Source of the DNA: JBPOIS01 sp052034295
GTDB lineage: Bacteria; Pseudomonadota; Gammaproteobacteria; Pseudomonadales; Moraxellaceae
DNA length: 6,936 nucleotides
NCBI GenBank assembly: GCA_052034295.1
Contig: JBPOIS010000058.1
Location: 1-6,936 of the forward strand
Direction of reading: 5' to 3'
How positions within the stretch are numbered: the first letter of the stretch is position 1; each line of letters opens with the position of its first letter. Positions 1 to 6,706 of this stretch are shown one piece after another. The notes beneath the pieces were generated by a model, which saw only the letters and a list, made by a program, of their open reading frames with translations, ran no database searches and was not told the DNA's origin. The translations under genes were made by a program, and so were the position numbers.

Positions 1-789
1 TCACTTGCTGCTCCGGTGGTTTTCAAGGGTGGTGATGGATTGGACATAGCGCACCACCGCCGCGTCTGCGGCCTTGAGTGCTTCAGGGTGATCGGCTGCA
101 ATGCGAATGGTATACTCCAGGCTAAAATGATCATTAAGGTTTCTATCAACAGAATAATACCAGGTTCCGGGCACCCTGTTGTCGACCTCGTATTTAGCAA
201 ATACTGGCCTCTGGTCTACCCCAGTGAATAAAATCGCACCGGCCTGATCACTCATGGATACCGACTCTCCCTGATCGTAAAAATAGAAATCCTTATCAAC
301 TTTGACTAATTTTCTTTTTTGAAGAGAGATACTACCTTTTTCAATATTATTGAGCGTTGTCGCCCCACCTCCTCGGACTGAAAAACTGTACAACTGAACC
401 CCCATATAGAGCTCCTGAGCATTTGGCGGACAAGCCATAGAAATATTTCCATTTATGTCATAAATCCATTGACCGCTAATATGCAAACTTTGCATTCCTG
501 TAATCTCTGATTGACACTTGGAATTCAGGACCTGCGGGGTAATATGAAGCCGCCACATCTTGTCCTGACTGATGATGTAATTTACTTTGATCGCTGGCGC
601 ATACATCTGCGCCCGCTGGAGCATGCTAAAACCCGTGTAAAACACCACACTGAGCACAGCCACCAGCACGAATCGCTTTAGCCCCCGCCAGCGGCCCTTC
701 CGGATCGCGGCCACAGACAGCACCCCGGCCAGCAGGATGGCCAGCAGCAAAAACACAAAATTGGCCAGGGCATAAAAAATAAAATACAT
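1..789 (-). CDS. Unrecognised two-helix membrane protein with periplasmic domain
   Basis: I do not recognise the family. The 262-residue product has two hydrophobic segments, about residues 4-28 and 40-57, separated by a strongly basic loop (residues 29-39, with several Arg and Lys). The positive-inside rule puts that loop in the cytoplasm and residues 60-262 in the periplasm. The C-terminal domain is polar and beta-prone, with only two cysteines (Cys92, Cys120) that could form a disulfide. The ATG at 789 is chosen because a GGGGA ribosome-binding site sits at a good distance upstream (795-799); an in-frame TTG at 801 is an unlikely alternative. The gene starts 55 nt after the dehydrogenase stop, so co-transcription is possible. 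Its middle (241-540) is about 41% GC by hand count, far below the roughly 60-70% of its neighbours, which suggests separate ancestry. Stop is TGA at the window's first base. Coding status is fairly sure; function is unknown. Confidence 0.75.
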   Translation of the reverse strand: MYFIFYALANFVFLLLAILLAGVLSVAAIRKGRWRGLKRFVLVAVLSVVFYTGFSMLQRAQMYAPAIKVNYIISQDKMWRLHITPQVLNSKCQSEITGMQSLHISGQWIYDINGNISMACPPNAQELYMGVQLYSFSVRGGGATTLNNIEKGSISLQKRKLVKVDKDFYFYDQGESVSMSDQAGAILFTGVDQRPVFAKYEVDNRVPGTWYYSVDRNLNDHFSLEYTIRIAADHPEALKAADAAVVRYVQSITTLENHRSSK

Positions 790-799
790 GAAATTCCCC

Positions 800-833
800 A
801 AAAGCCCGCGTCACAGGCTGATTTTTTCAGGCC
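800..833 (-). terminator. Weak hairpin after the dehydrogenase gene
   Basis: Between the dehydrogenase stop and the membrane-protein start, the minus strand can form a short AGCC/GGCT stem (803-806 with 816-819) followed by four Ts. An overlapping imperfect stem also exists (GGCTGA at 816-821 against TCAGGCC at 827-833, with one bulge). Both are short, so any termination is probably partial. This would allow some read-through into the downstream gene. Confidence 0.25.
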
Positions 834-844
834 CGCAGCCGCGG

Positions 845-1885
845 TCAGCCCGCCCCCATCTGGCCCAGATGGCCACACAGGTCCAGCAGCCGGTTGGCAT
901 AGCCCCATTCATTGTCGTACCACGCCAGCACCTTGGTCTGCGTGCCCGCACCATGGGTCTGCAGGCTGTCAATGATCAGCGAAGCCGGGTGGTGGATAAA
1001 ATCCGTGGACACCAGCGGTTCGTCACAGTAGGCCATGATGCCCGCATACGGCCCCTGGGCTGCCTGTTGCAGGCAGGCATTCACCTGTGCCGCCGTCACC
1101 GGCTGGCGACTGACAAAGCCCAGATCAATCGCCGCCACATCCAGTGTCGGCACCCGGATCGAATAGCCCTCAATGCGCGACTCCAGCCACGGCAGCACCT
1201 GCTGCACTGCCGCAATCGCACTGGACGTGGTGGGGATGATGTTGTAGCCACTGGCACGGGCGCGGCGCAGGTCGCGGTGCCCCTGATCCAGCACGGTCTG
1301 GTCAGCGGTCACAGCGTGGATCTCGGTCATCAGTGCCGATTCGATGCCAAAGGCGGCATCCAGCACGGCCAGCAGCGGCCCCAGCGCCTGCGTGGTGCAG
1401 GACACACTGGAAATCACCCGGTCACCGGGCCGCAGCGCCTGGTGGTTGAGCCCATACACCACGGCCGCATCCACACTGTCAAACGGCGCTGCGCCGATGA
1501 TCACCCGCCCGGCCCCGGCGTGCAGGTGCTGACTGGCCTGCGCCCGCGAGCGGAACCGCCCGGTACACTCCAGCACCACATCCACCCCCAGCGCCGCCCA
1601 CGGCAACTGGGCGGGGTCGGCCTGCCGCAGCAGCAGCAGCTCACGGTTGCCGCCCGCCGCCTGCACGTGCAGGCGCTCGGGATCGCGGTGCCGGATCACC
1701 TGACCCCAAAAACGCCCATGCGCAGAGTCATAGCGCAACAGATGCGCCAGCGTGTCGCCGTCCCACAGGTCATTGACCGCCACCAGATCAAGCGCCGGAT
1801 CAAAGCCGCGCTCCACCCAGGCCCGCAGCACATTGCGGCCAATCCGCCCAAACCCATTGATGGCCACGCGCAGTGGTTCGGTCAT
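845..1885 (-). CDS. gap: GAPDH-family dehydrogenase (type I GAPDH or erythrose-4-phosphate dehydrogenase)
   Basis: Cytosolic NAD-dependent dehydrogenase that oxidises glyceraldehyde-3-phosphate (GAPDH) or erythrose-4-phosphate (Epd, toward pyridoxal phosphate). It has 346 residues, normal for the family. The Rossmann motif GFGRIGR is at 11-17, the catalytic cysteine at Cys163 in SCTT, the catalytic histidine at His190, RVPT at 244-247 and YDNEWGY at 323-329. Two features are odd. The residue after SCTT is Gln166 where the family nearly always has Asn, and the GAPDH phosphate-binding stretch TGAAKAV is replaced around 220-227 by a Ser/Ile/Ala sequence. The Thr193 region (HAVTADQ) resembles GAPDH rather than E. 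coli Epd, while the loss of TGAAKAV and location beside tkt resemble Epd, so I cannot decide between them. The ATG at 1885 has a weak GGA-type ribosome-binding site 8 nt upstream. A strong terminator lies directly ahead of the gene. The pgk gene that often follows is missing. Confidence 0.92.
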   Translation of the reverse strand: MTEPLRVAINGFGRIGRNVLRAWVERGFDPALDLVAVNDLWDGDTLAHLLRYDSAHGRFWGQVIRHRDPERLHVQAAGGNRELLLLRQADPAQLPWAALGVDVVLECTGRFRSRAQASQHLHAGAGRVIIGAAPFDSVDAAVVYGLNHQALRPGDRVISSVSCTTQALGPLLAVLDAAFGIESALMTEIHAVTADQTVLDQGHRDLRRARASGYNIIPTTSSAIAAVQQVLPWLESRIEGYSIRVPTLDVAAIDLGFVSRQPVTAAQVNACLQQAAQGPYAGIMAYCDEPLVSTDFIHHPASLIIDSLQTHGAGTQTKVLAWYDNEWGYANRLLDLCGHLGQMGAG

Positions 1886-1900
1886 GTCGTTTTTCCATTC

Positions 1901-1932
1901 AAAAAAGCCCTGCCACCACCAGGGTGCAGGGC
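1901..1932 (-). terminator. Strong intrinsic terminator between tkt and the dehydrogenase gene
   Basis: On the minus strand a perfect 7-bp GCCCTGC/GCAGGGC stem (1926-1932 with 1907-1913) encloses a 12-nt loop that can add ACC/GGT pairs, and it is followed immediately by six Ts (1906-1901). This is a textbook Rho-independent terminator for tkt. Unusually, the T-tract ends only 15 nt before the dehydrogenase ATG and abuts its ribosome-binding site. There is no room for a promoter between terminator and gene, so expression must come through read-through or from a promoter overlapping or upstream of the hairpin. Confidence 0.85.
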
Positions 1933-1962
1933 CACAGGATGAAGGGCACCGGGTGCCCTGTG
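1933..1962 (-). promoter_or_regulatory. Second hairpin ahead of the terminator, possible attenuator element
   Basis: Just after the tkt stop the RNA can form a 7-bp GGGCACC/GGTGCCC stem around one base (1944-1958; a real loop needs the inner pairs open), or an outer CACAGG/CCTGTG stem (1957-1962 with 1933-1938). In addition, the CAGGGC of its 5' arm is complementary to the GCCCTG 5' arm of the terminator, and its GGTGC matches a GCACC in the terminator. The two hairpins could therefore be alternatives. The pairings are seen in the sequence; a regulatory role is inference, and it may simply be a tandem terminator. Confidence 0.4.
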
Positions 1963-1975
1963 GGGATCAATCGGC

Positions 1976-3964
1976 TCAGGCCAGCAGCTCACGCACCGCC
2001 TCAACCACCGCTTCGGTGGTGATGCCAAACTCGTTGAACAGTGCCTTGGCCGGGGCCGACTCGCCAAAGCCCGTCATGCCGATCACCCGGCCATCCAGCC
2101 CCACCCATTTCCACCAGTAGTCCACATGGGCCGCTTCCACCGCCACGCGGGCGCGGATGGCCGCCGGCAGCACCTGCTCGCGGTAGTGGGCCTCCTGCTG
2201 GGCGAAGACTTCTGCACAGGGCATCGACACCACGCGCACACCCTCCAGTTGCGCATGGGCGGCCATGGCCAGCTCGATTTCGGAGCCGGTGGCGATGATG
2301 ATGGCACGCAGCTCGCCTTTTTCGGCGGCCAGCACATAGGCCCCGCGCTCGATGTCGGCGATCTGCGCCTCGGTGCGGGTCTGGAACGGCAGGTTTTGCC
2401 GCGACAGGATCAGCGCCGTCGGGCCATGCTGGTAGCGCAGGGCTTCGGCCCAGGCCACTGCGGTTTCCACGGTGTCACAGGGCCGCCAGGTGCGCAGGTT
2501 CGGGGTGCCGCGCAGCGAGGCAATCTGCTCAATCGGCTGGTGGGTGGGGCCGTCTTCGCCCAGACCGATCGAGTCGTGGGTGTAGACCTGAATCACCCGC
2601 TGTTTCATCAGCGCCGCCATGCGCACCGCGTTGCGGGCGTATTCCATGAAAATCAGGAAAGTGGCGGTGTAGGGAATGAAGCCGCCATGCAGGGCAATGC
2701 CATTGGCCATGGCGGTCATGCCAAACTCACGCACGCCATAGTGCACGTAGTTGCCTGCCGGGTGGTCCTGAATGCCACGGGCGCCTTTCCACAGGGTCAG
2801 GTTGGAACCGGCCAGATCCGCCGAACCGCCCAGCAGCTCCGGCAGCACCGGCCCAAAGGCCTGTAGGGCGTTCTGGCTGGCCTTGCGGGTGGCGATGGTT
2901 TCGGCCTTCTGATTGCAGGCCTGCACGAAGTCGGCGACTTTTTCATTGAAATCCGCAGGCAGTGCCCCCGACAGGCGGCGCTCCAGCTCGGCGGCCTCGG
3001 TGGGATAGCGCTGGGTGTACACGTCCATCAGCGACTGCCAGCTTTGCTCCAGGGCGCTGCCCTTGGCGCGGCAGTCCCAGGCTTCATAGACATCCGGCTC
3101 GATGTGGAACGGCTCGTGGGGCCAGACCAGCGTCTCGCGCACCAGCTGGATTTCAGCAGCGCCCAGCGGTGCCCCGTGGCACTCTTCCTTGCCCTGTTTG
3201 TTGGGTGAGCCCAGACCGATGATGGTGCGGCAGATGATCAGCGACGGCTTGCCGGTTTCGGCCTGTGCGGCCCGTGTGGCCGCCTGCAGGGCTTCGGTGT
3301 CGTGGCCATCGACCTTTTGCACCTGCCAGCCATAGGCCTCAAAACGCTTCGCGGTGTCGTCACTGAACCAGCCTTCGACTTCACCATCAATCGAGATGCC
3401 GTTGTCATCGTAGTAGACGATCAGCTTGCCGAGCTGCAGCGTGCCCGCCAGCGAGCACACCTCGTGGCTGATGCCCTCCATCAGGCAGCCATCGCCCAGG
3501 AAACAGTAGGTGAAATGATCCACCACGGCCAGATCAGGCTTGTTGAACTGTGCCGCCAGGGTTTTTTCGGCCACCGCAAAACCGACCGCATTGGCGATGC
3601 CCTGACCCAGCGGGCCGGTGGTGGTTTCGACGCCGACGGTGTAACCGTATTCCGGGTGGCCAGGGGTCTTGCTGTGCAACTGGCGGAACTGCTTCAGGTC
3701 TTCGATGGTCAGGTCATAGCCGGTCAGGTGCAGCAGCGCGTACTGCAGCATCGAACCGTGGCCATTGGACAGCACAAAACGGTCGCGGTTCGGCCAGTTC
3801 GGATTGGCCGGGTTGTGGCGCAAAAACTGCCGCCACAGCACTTCGGCGATTTCGGCCATGCCCATCGGCGCCCCCGGGTGGCCGGAGTTGGCTTTTTGCA
3901 CGGCATCCATGGCCAGCACGCGGATGGCGTTGGCGAGGCGACGTTCAGCGAGGGGCGTGGACAT
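1976..3964 (-). CDS. tkt: Transketolase
   Basis: Thiamine-diphosphate enzyme of the cytosol that moves two-carbon units between sugar phosphates in the non-oxidative pentose phosphate pathway (or Calvin cycle), producing glyceraldehyde-3-phosphate and erythrose-4-phosphate. The 662 residues match the usual length (E. coli TktA has 663). Key residues are in place: His29 in SGHP, His69 in NGHG, GPLGQG at 117-122, the cofactor motif GDG at 157-159 followed by DDNG at 186-189, His263, the activating Glu413 in REFGM, His463, Asp471 and His475 around GLGEDGPTHQP, and Arg522. The start at 3964 is preferred. A GGAA ribosome-binding site lies 9 nt upstream, the N-terminus then aligns with E. coli TktA, and the in-frame ATG at 3997 falls inside the predicted -10 box. 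The gene is intact. It is followed by two hairpins and the dehydrogenase gene, with which it shares substrates. Confidence 0.98.
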   Translation of the reverse strand: MSTPLAERRLANAIRVLAMDAVQKANSGHPGAPMGMAEIAEVLWRQFLRHNPANPNWPNRDRFVLSNGHGSMLQYALLHLTGYDLTIEDLKQFRQLHSKTPGHPEYGYTVGVETTTGPLGQGIANAVGFAVAEKTLAAQFNKPDLAVVDHFTYCFLGDGCLMEGISHEVCSLAGTLQLGKLIVYYDDNGISIDGEVEGWFSDDTAKRFEAYGWQVQKVDGHDTEALQAATRAAQAETGKPSLIICRTIIGLGSPNKQGKEECHGAPLGAAEIQLVRETLVWPHEPFHIEPDVYEAWDCRAKGSALEQSWQSLMDVYTQRYPTEAAELERRLSGALPADFNEKVADFVQACNQKAETIATRKASQNALQAFGPVLPELLGGSADLAGSNLTLWKGARGIQDHPAGNYVHYGVREFGMTAMANGIALHGGFIPYTATFLIFMEYARNAVRMAALMKQRVIQVYTHDSIGLGEDGPTHQPIEQIASLRGTPNLRTWRPCDTVETAVAWAEALRYQHGPTALILSRQNLPFQTRTEAQIADIERGAYVLAAEKGELRAIIIATGSEIELAMAAHAQLEGVRVVSMPCAEVFAQQEAHYREQVLPAAIRARVAVEAAHVDYWWKWVGLDGRVIGMTGFGESAPAKALFNEFGITTEAVVEAVRELLA

Positions 3965-3995
3965 GGCGATCATTTCCGCAAAAAAATTTGCCGCC

Positions 3996-4024
3996 ATTGT
4001 CCTAGAATCAGCGCCCAGCGTAAA
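3996..4024 (-). promoter_or_regulatory. Candidate sigma-70 promoter of tkt
   Basis: Reading the minus strand, TTTACG (4024-4019, four of six consensus matches) and GACAAT (4001-3996, four of six) are separated by exactly 17 nt. Transcription would begin near 3989, giving a leader of about 25 nt. That leader starts with a small GCAAA/TTTGC hairpin (3978-3991) and then carries the GGAA ribosome-binding site. The promoter sits in the 71-nt gap after the MATE stop, so tkt need not depend on efflux-gene transcription. Moderate match only. Confidence 0.45.
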
Positions 4025-4035
4025 CCTTTATTGCA

Positions 4036-5448
4036 TCAGTGCGGCGCATCAACCGGGCTGGCAGACGGTGCGGCAGGCGGATCAGGCAGCAGGGTGTGGC
4101 CCCGCCAGTGGCCCCAGCGGTAATAAGCCCCCGACAACAGCAGCGCAATCAGCGAACCCACCGCAAAGCTCCACCAGATCGCCTGCAGGCCCAGCCAGCG
4201 CTGGCCGAGGTCCGCAAACGGCACGCGCAGCAGCCACAGCGACACAAAGATGATCCCCAGCGGGGCCTACACCGCCCCCGACGCGCGGATGGTGCCGACC
4301 AGCACCGTGGTCAGGCCAAACAGCACAAAGGTCCAGGCCACCTGCTGGTTGATGGCGATCGCCACCGGCAGCGCCGCACTGCCTGCGGGCAAAAACAGCC
4401 CAAACACCCAGCGTTCCAGCAGCAGGATCACCGCCACCAGCGCCCCGGTCAGCAGCACATTGTAGATCAGCCCCCAGCGGGTCACCTGACCAACCCGGTC
4501 CCAGCGGTGCGCGCCGATGTTTTGTGCGGCCATCGCCGACACCGACATGCTGATGGCCAGCGCGGGCATCTGCACATAGCCCCAGAGCTGCGCCGCCACC
4601 CCATAGGCCGCCGTGATCACCGTGCCGTGTGCATTCACCAGCCGGATCAGCAGCAACCCACTGGTGGACACAATCAGCATCTGCAGCCCCATCGGAATGC
4701 CCTTCACCAGCAGCAGGCGGATCAGCGCCAGCCGGGGCCGCAGGTAGTGCAGCTCAGCGCCGCGCAGACAGACCACATGCCCCCGGACATACAGCCACAC
4801 CAGCAGGGCCAGCAGCGTCACCGACTGCGCCACCAGCGTGGCCCACGCCGACCCGGCAATGCCCAGCGCGGGCAGGCCCAGCCCCCCGAACATCAGCAGC
4901 GGGTTGAGCAGGATGTCCAGCCCCACCGAAGCCAGCATGAAATAAAACGGTGTGGTGGCATCGCCACTGCCGCGCAGTGCCATCATCACGAAATTGTAAA
5001 AATACATCGCCGGCACCGCCAGAAAGATCACCCCCAGATAGGCACTGGCCAGCGGCAGCGCCGCCGCCGGCGTGGCCAGCCAGCGCAGCAGCATTGGGGT
5101 GCAGGCATGGCCCAGCAGCGCCACGCCGACCGACAGCAGCGCAAAAAACACCGCCCCACTGCCGATCACCTGTTTCATCCGGGGCAGGTTGTGCTGGCCA
5201 TAGGTCTGGCCAACCAGAATGCTGGTGGCCATGCTGATGCCAAACACCAGTGCCAGCAGCACAAACAAAATCAGATTGGCATTGCTCGACGCCGTCAACG
5301 CCGACTCACCCAGATAATGGCCGATCCAGAAGCTGTTCACCGAGCCATTCAGCGACTGCAGCACATTGGTGCCGAGCACGGGCAGGGCAAATTTCAGCAG
5401 GGTCGGTGCAATCGGCCCCTCGGTCAGGGCAGGACGGGCAGCGCGCAT
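4036..5448 (-). pseudogene. MATE-family multidrug/Na+ exporter interrupted by an in-frame amber codon
   Basis: Inner-membrane cation-coupled drug exporter of the MATE family (NorM-like), normally 12 helices and about 450-480 residues. The intact reading would be 470 codons. Codons 1-393 cover the first ten or so helices, with the typical N-terminus LTEGPIAPTLLKFALPVL (8-25), GQTYG (80-84), ALRGSGDATTPF (157-168) and AAQNIGA (307-313). Codon 394 is TAG (4269-4267), directly after RASGAV. The same frame then continues without a shift for 76 codons, beginning APLGIIFVSLWLLRVPFA, exactly the expected helix 11, then a final helix and a normal TGA at 4036. A single base change would restore it (for example TAC, TGG or CAG). 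The start at 5448 has a CTGGA ribosome-binding site 6 nt upstream; an ATG at 5481 does not. It lies downstream of a TetR gene, probably its regulator. Without read-through the product lacks its last two helices and is probably inactive. Sequencing error is possible. Confidence 0.85.
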
Positions 5449-5489
5449 GGGCATTCCAGAAAAAACCACCGGAACCGCCATCTAAACGC

Positions 5490-5506
5490 AAAACCACCGC
5501 ACGGTG
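5490..5506 (-). terminator. Weak hairpin between tetR and the MATE gene
   Basis: The minus strand carries CACCG/CGGTG (5506-5502 with 5499-5495) around two bases, followed by a G and four Ts. The stem is short and the loop tight, so this is at best a partial terminator. It could lower MATE expression relative to tetR. I see no clear promoter for the MATE gene in the 118-nt gap, so read-through from tetR is the likely source of its transcript. Confidence 0.25.
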
Positions 5507-5566
5507 TGTGGGATTTTTCAGCAAAAAACGCGCTCTGCCGGCCTGCTGTTCAACGCTGCTTTAAAA

Positions 5567-6193
5567 TCAATGCCCCGGCGGCAGCGCCTCCAGCAACACG
5601 CTCCACGGCAGCTCAGCCGGTTCAGGCCGGTTCAGCGGATTGACCCCGGACACCGCCAGCACGGCCCGAGCACTGGCCAGCACCGCCGTCTGCGCCTCAC
5701 CCTCAGGCAAACAGCGCGCCATCAGCACCGCCCCCACACAGGTCGCCAGCCAGGCCGGGGGCAGTGGGTAGCCCAGCCGGGCCTGCCAGTGCTGCAAAAA
5801 CTGCGCATGGGCGGCAGCCACCCGCTGCTGCACCGCCGCCTCGGCGCGGCCCAGCTCGGCTGCCAGTGCAGGCAGGATGCAGCCCTGGGCCAGATCCTGC
5901 ACATGCGCCGGCGACAGGTAATCGTCCAGCACCTGATTCAGGGCCTGTGCCGCAGGCAATCCGGCGTCCCCCTGGAGCCGGACCAGACTGTGCGCCAGCT
6001 CTTGTATGACCACCGCCCGCAACAGCGCCTGCTTGCTGTCAAAGTGCGCATACAGGGCCCCGCCCGTCAGCCCAGCCGCCTGCATCAGCGCGTCCACGCC
6101 TGTGGCGGCGTAGCCATTTTTTTTCATTAGCACCGCAGCCCGCTCCAACAGCCGCTGCCGGGTCTGCTGGCGGTGTCCAGGGGGATAGCGCAT
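5567..6193 (-). CDS. TetR/AcrR-family transcriptional regulator
   Basis: DNA-binding repressor of the TetR family, 208 residues, normal size. The N-terminal domain begins with a basic stretch (residues 8-15) and has the helix-turn-helix and recognition region at about 31-54, with TGVDALMQAAGLTGG and then LYAHFDSKQALL, a very typical TetR signature. The C-terminal half, from about 90 (DYLSPAHVQDLAQGC onward), is the ligand-binding and dimerisation domain and resembles the branch of TetR regulators that control efflux or small-molecule detoxification genes. The ligand cannot be predicted. The ATG at 6193 is chosen because the TetR fold begins right after it; a weak CGGA lies about 9 nt upstream, and a TTG at 6214 would fall within the operator dyad. 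The gene is 118 nt upstream of the MATE exporter on the same strand, so it probably represses itself and the exporter. Confidence 0.93.
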   Translation of the reverse strand: MRYPPGHRQQTRQRLLERAAVLMKKNGYAATGVDALMQAAGLTGGALYAHFDSKQALLRAVVIQELAHSLVRLQGDAGLPAAQALNQVLDDYLSPAHVQDLAQGCILPALAAELGRAEAAVQQRVAAAHAQFLQHWQARLGYPLPPAWLATCVGAVLMARCLPEGEAQTAVLASARAVLAVSGVNPLNRPEPAELPWSVLLEALPPGH

Positions 6194-6210
6194 GGCAAAA
6201 CATCCGTAAA

Positions 6211-6226
6211 ACAAACGCTCGTTCAG
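6211..6226. promoter_or_regulatory. Putative TetR operator, tetR-proximal copy
   Basis: Contains the dyad AACG-CT-CGTT (6214-6223), centred 25 nt upstream of the tetR start codon. The 16-nt block 6211-6226 is the reverse complement of 6254-6269 at 14 of 16 positions. Paired palindromes in front of a TetR gene are the usual form of its autoregulatory operator. The palindrome is seen directly; binding by this TetR is inference. Confidence 0.5.
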
Positions 6227-6228
6227 CC

Positions 6229-6234
6229 ATCATA
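6229..6234 (-). promoter_or_regulatory. Possible -10 element of tetR
   Basis: The minus strand reads TATGAT here, five of six matches to the sigma-70 -10 consensus. It lies between the two AACG-NN-CGTT dyads. The -35 position at a 17-18 nt spacing (about 6252-6258) is a poor match but overlaps the upstream dyad, so a repressor on either dyad could block polymerase. Tentative because of the weak -35. Confidence 0.3.
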
Positions 6235-6253
6235 CACCAGACAGCCACCTATC

Positions 6254-6269
6254 CTGAACGACCGTTTAT
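6254..6269. promoter_or_regulatory. Putative TetR operator, distal copy
   Basis: Contains AACG-AC-CGTT (6257-6266). It is the inverted counterpart of 6211-6226, with the two centres 43 bp apart, about four helical turns. This spacing places the sites on the same face of the DNA and would suit two dimers bound side by side or a small loop. The site overlaps the expected -35 region of tetR. Confidence 0.5.
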
Positions 6270-6706
6270 CAAACAAAAGTGAAATTTTAAATCATTGTAT
6301 TTATTTATAAATCTCATTCAAAATCCAGCGGCACCGTAACCCTAGACGCGGTTTTTTGGTTTCCCCGCTACGACCGTCCTTGGAAAAAAAGCACTCCGCT
6401 CCGCGATCAAAGAATCCTGTGGCCGTTTTCTGGACTGTAAAAATGCCCTCGGTCCTGCCGGCGCGCCGTCACCGTCACAGGTGGTCTGGGGGTGTTTTCA
6501 TCAGGACGGATGCAGCCCTGCTGGCTGGCTGGCGGGTGGTGTGGGTGTTGCGGTTCACAAACGCGGCCCATCCTCGGGCAGGTGCCCTGCTGAAGGATAT
6601 TTTGGCGTCCCTGGATCAGATCCCATTCAGGGTCATCCAGCCAGCCCGGCGCTTCCCTGCCCCGGATGCCTCCAGCCCCCGTGCGACCAGTGCTGGATGC
6701 TGGCGC
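6270..6706. other. Gene-poor intergenic stretch between hemL and tetR
   Basis: No convincing gene. Positions 6270-6325 are strongly AT-rich, unlike the rest of the window, and may be upstream promoter DNA for tetR. The remainder is GC-rich, with scattered T-runs (6351-6356) and A-runs (6384-6390) but no good terminator stem beside them. It also has a CTGG triplet repeat (6521-6532) and a perfect CGGCGCGCCG palindrome (6459-6468). Frames open on both strands from 6443 to 6706 lack ribosome-binding sites and recognisable motifs, and use codons such as AGG, GGA and CCA that the neighbouring genes avoid, so I do not call them genes. It could be decayed coding DNA. Confidence 0.5.

Noticed and set aside
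788..1942. Long plus-strand open frame opposite the dehydrogenase gene
   Set aside because: It is antisense to a clearly conserved enzyme and its translation is rich in His, Arg, Gln and Pro with no recognisable domain, as expected for the shadow of a GC-rich gene.
3965..3997. Longer transketolase starting at the ATG at 3997
   Set aside because: The extension is not found in E. coli TktA, its ATG lies within the predicted -10 box and lacks a properly spaced ribosome-binding site.
4039..5643. 534-codon plus-strand open frame opposite the MATE gene
   Set aside because: The translation is a low-complexity His/Gln/Arg-rich string, while the minus strand encodes a recognisable transporter. This is a GC-driven antisense shadow.
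6459..6468. Perfect CGGCGCGCCG palindrome
   Set aside because: Short, GC-only, without a T-tract or neighbouring copies; likely chance in GC-rich DNA.
6521..6532. CTGG tandem triplet
   Set aside because: Only three units; too short to be a meaningful repeat array.
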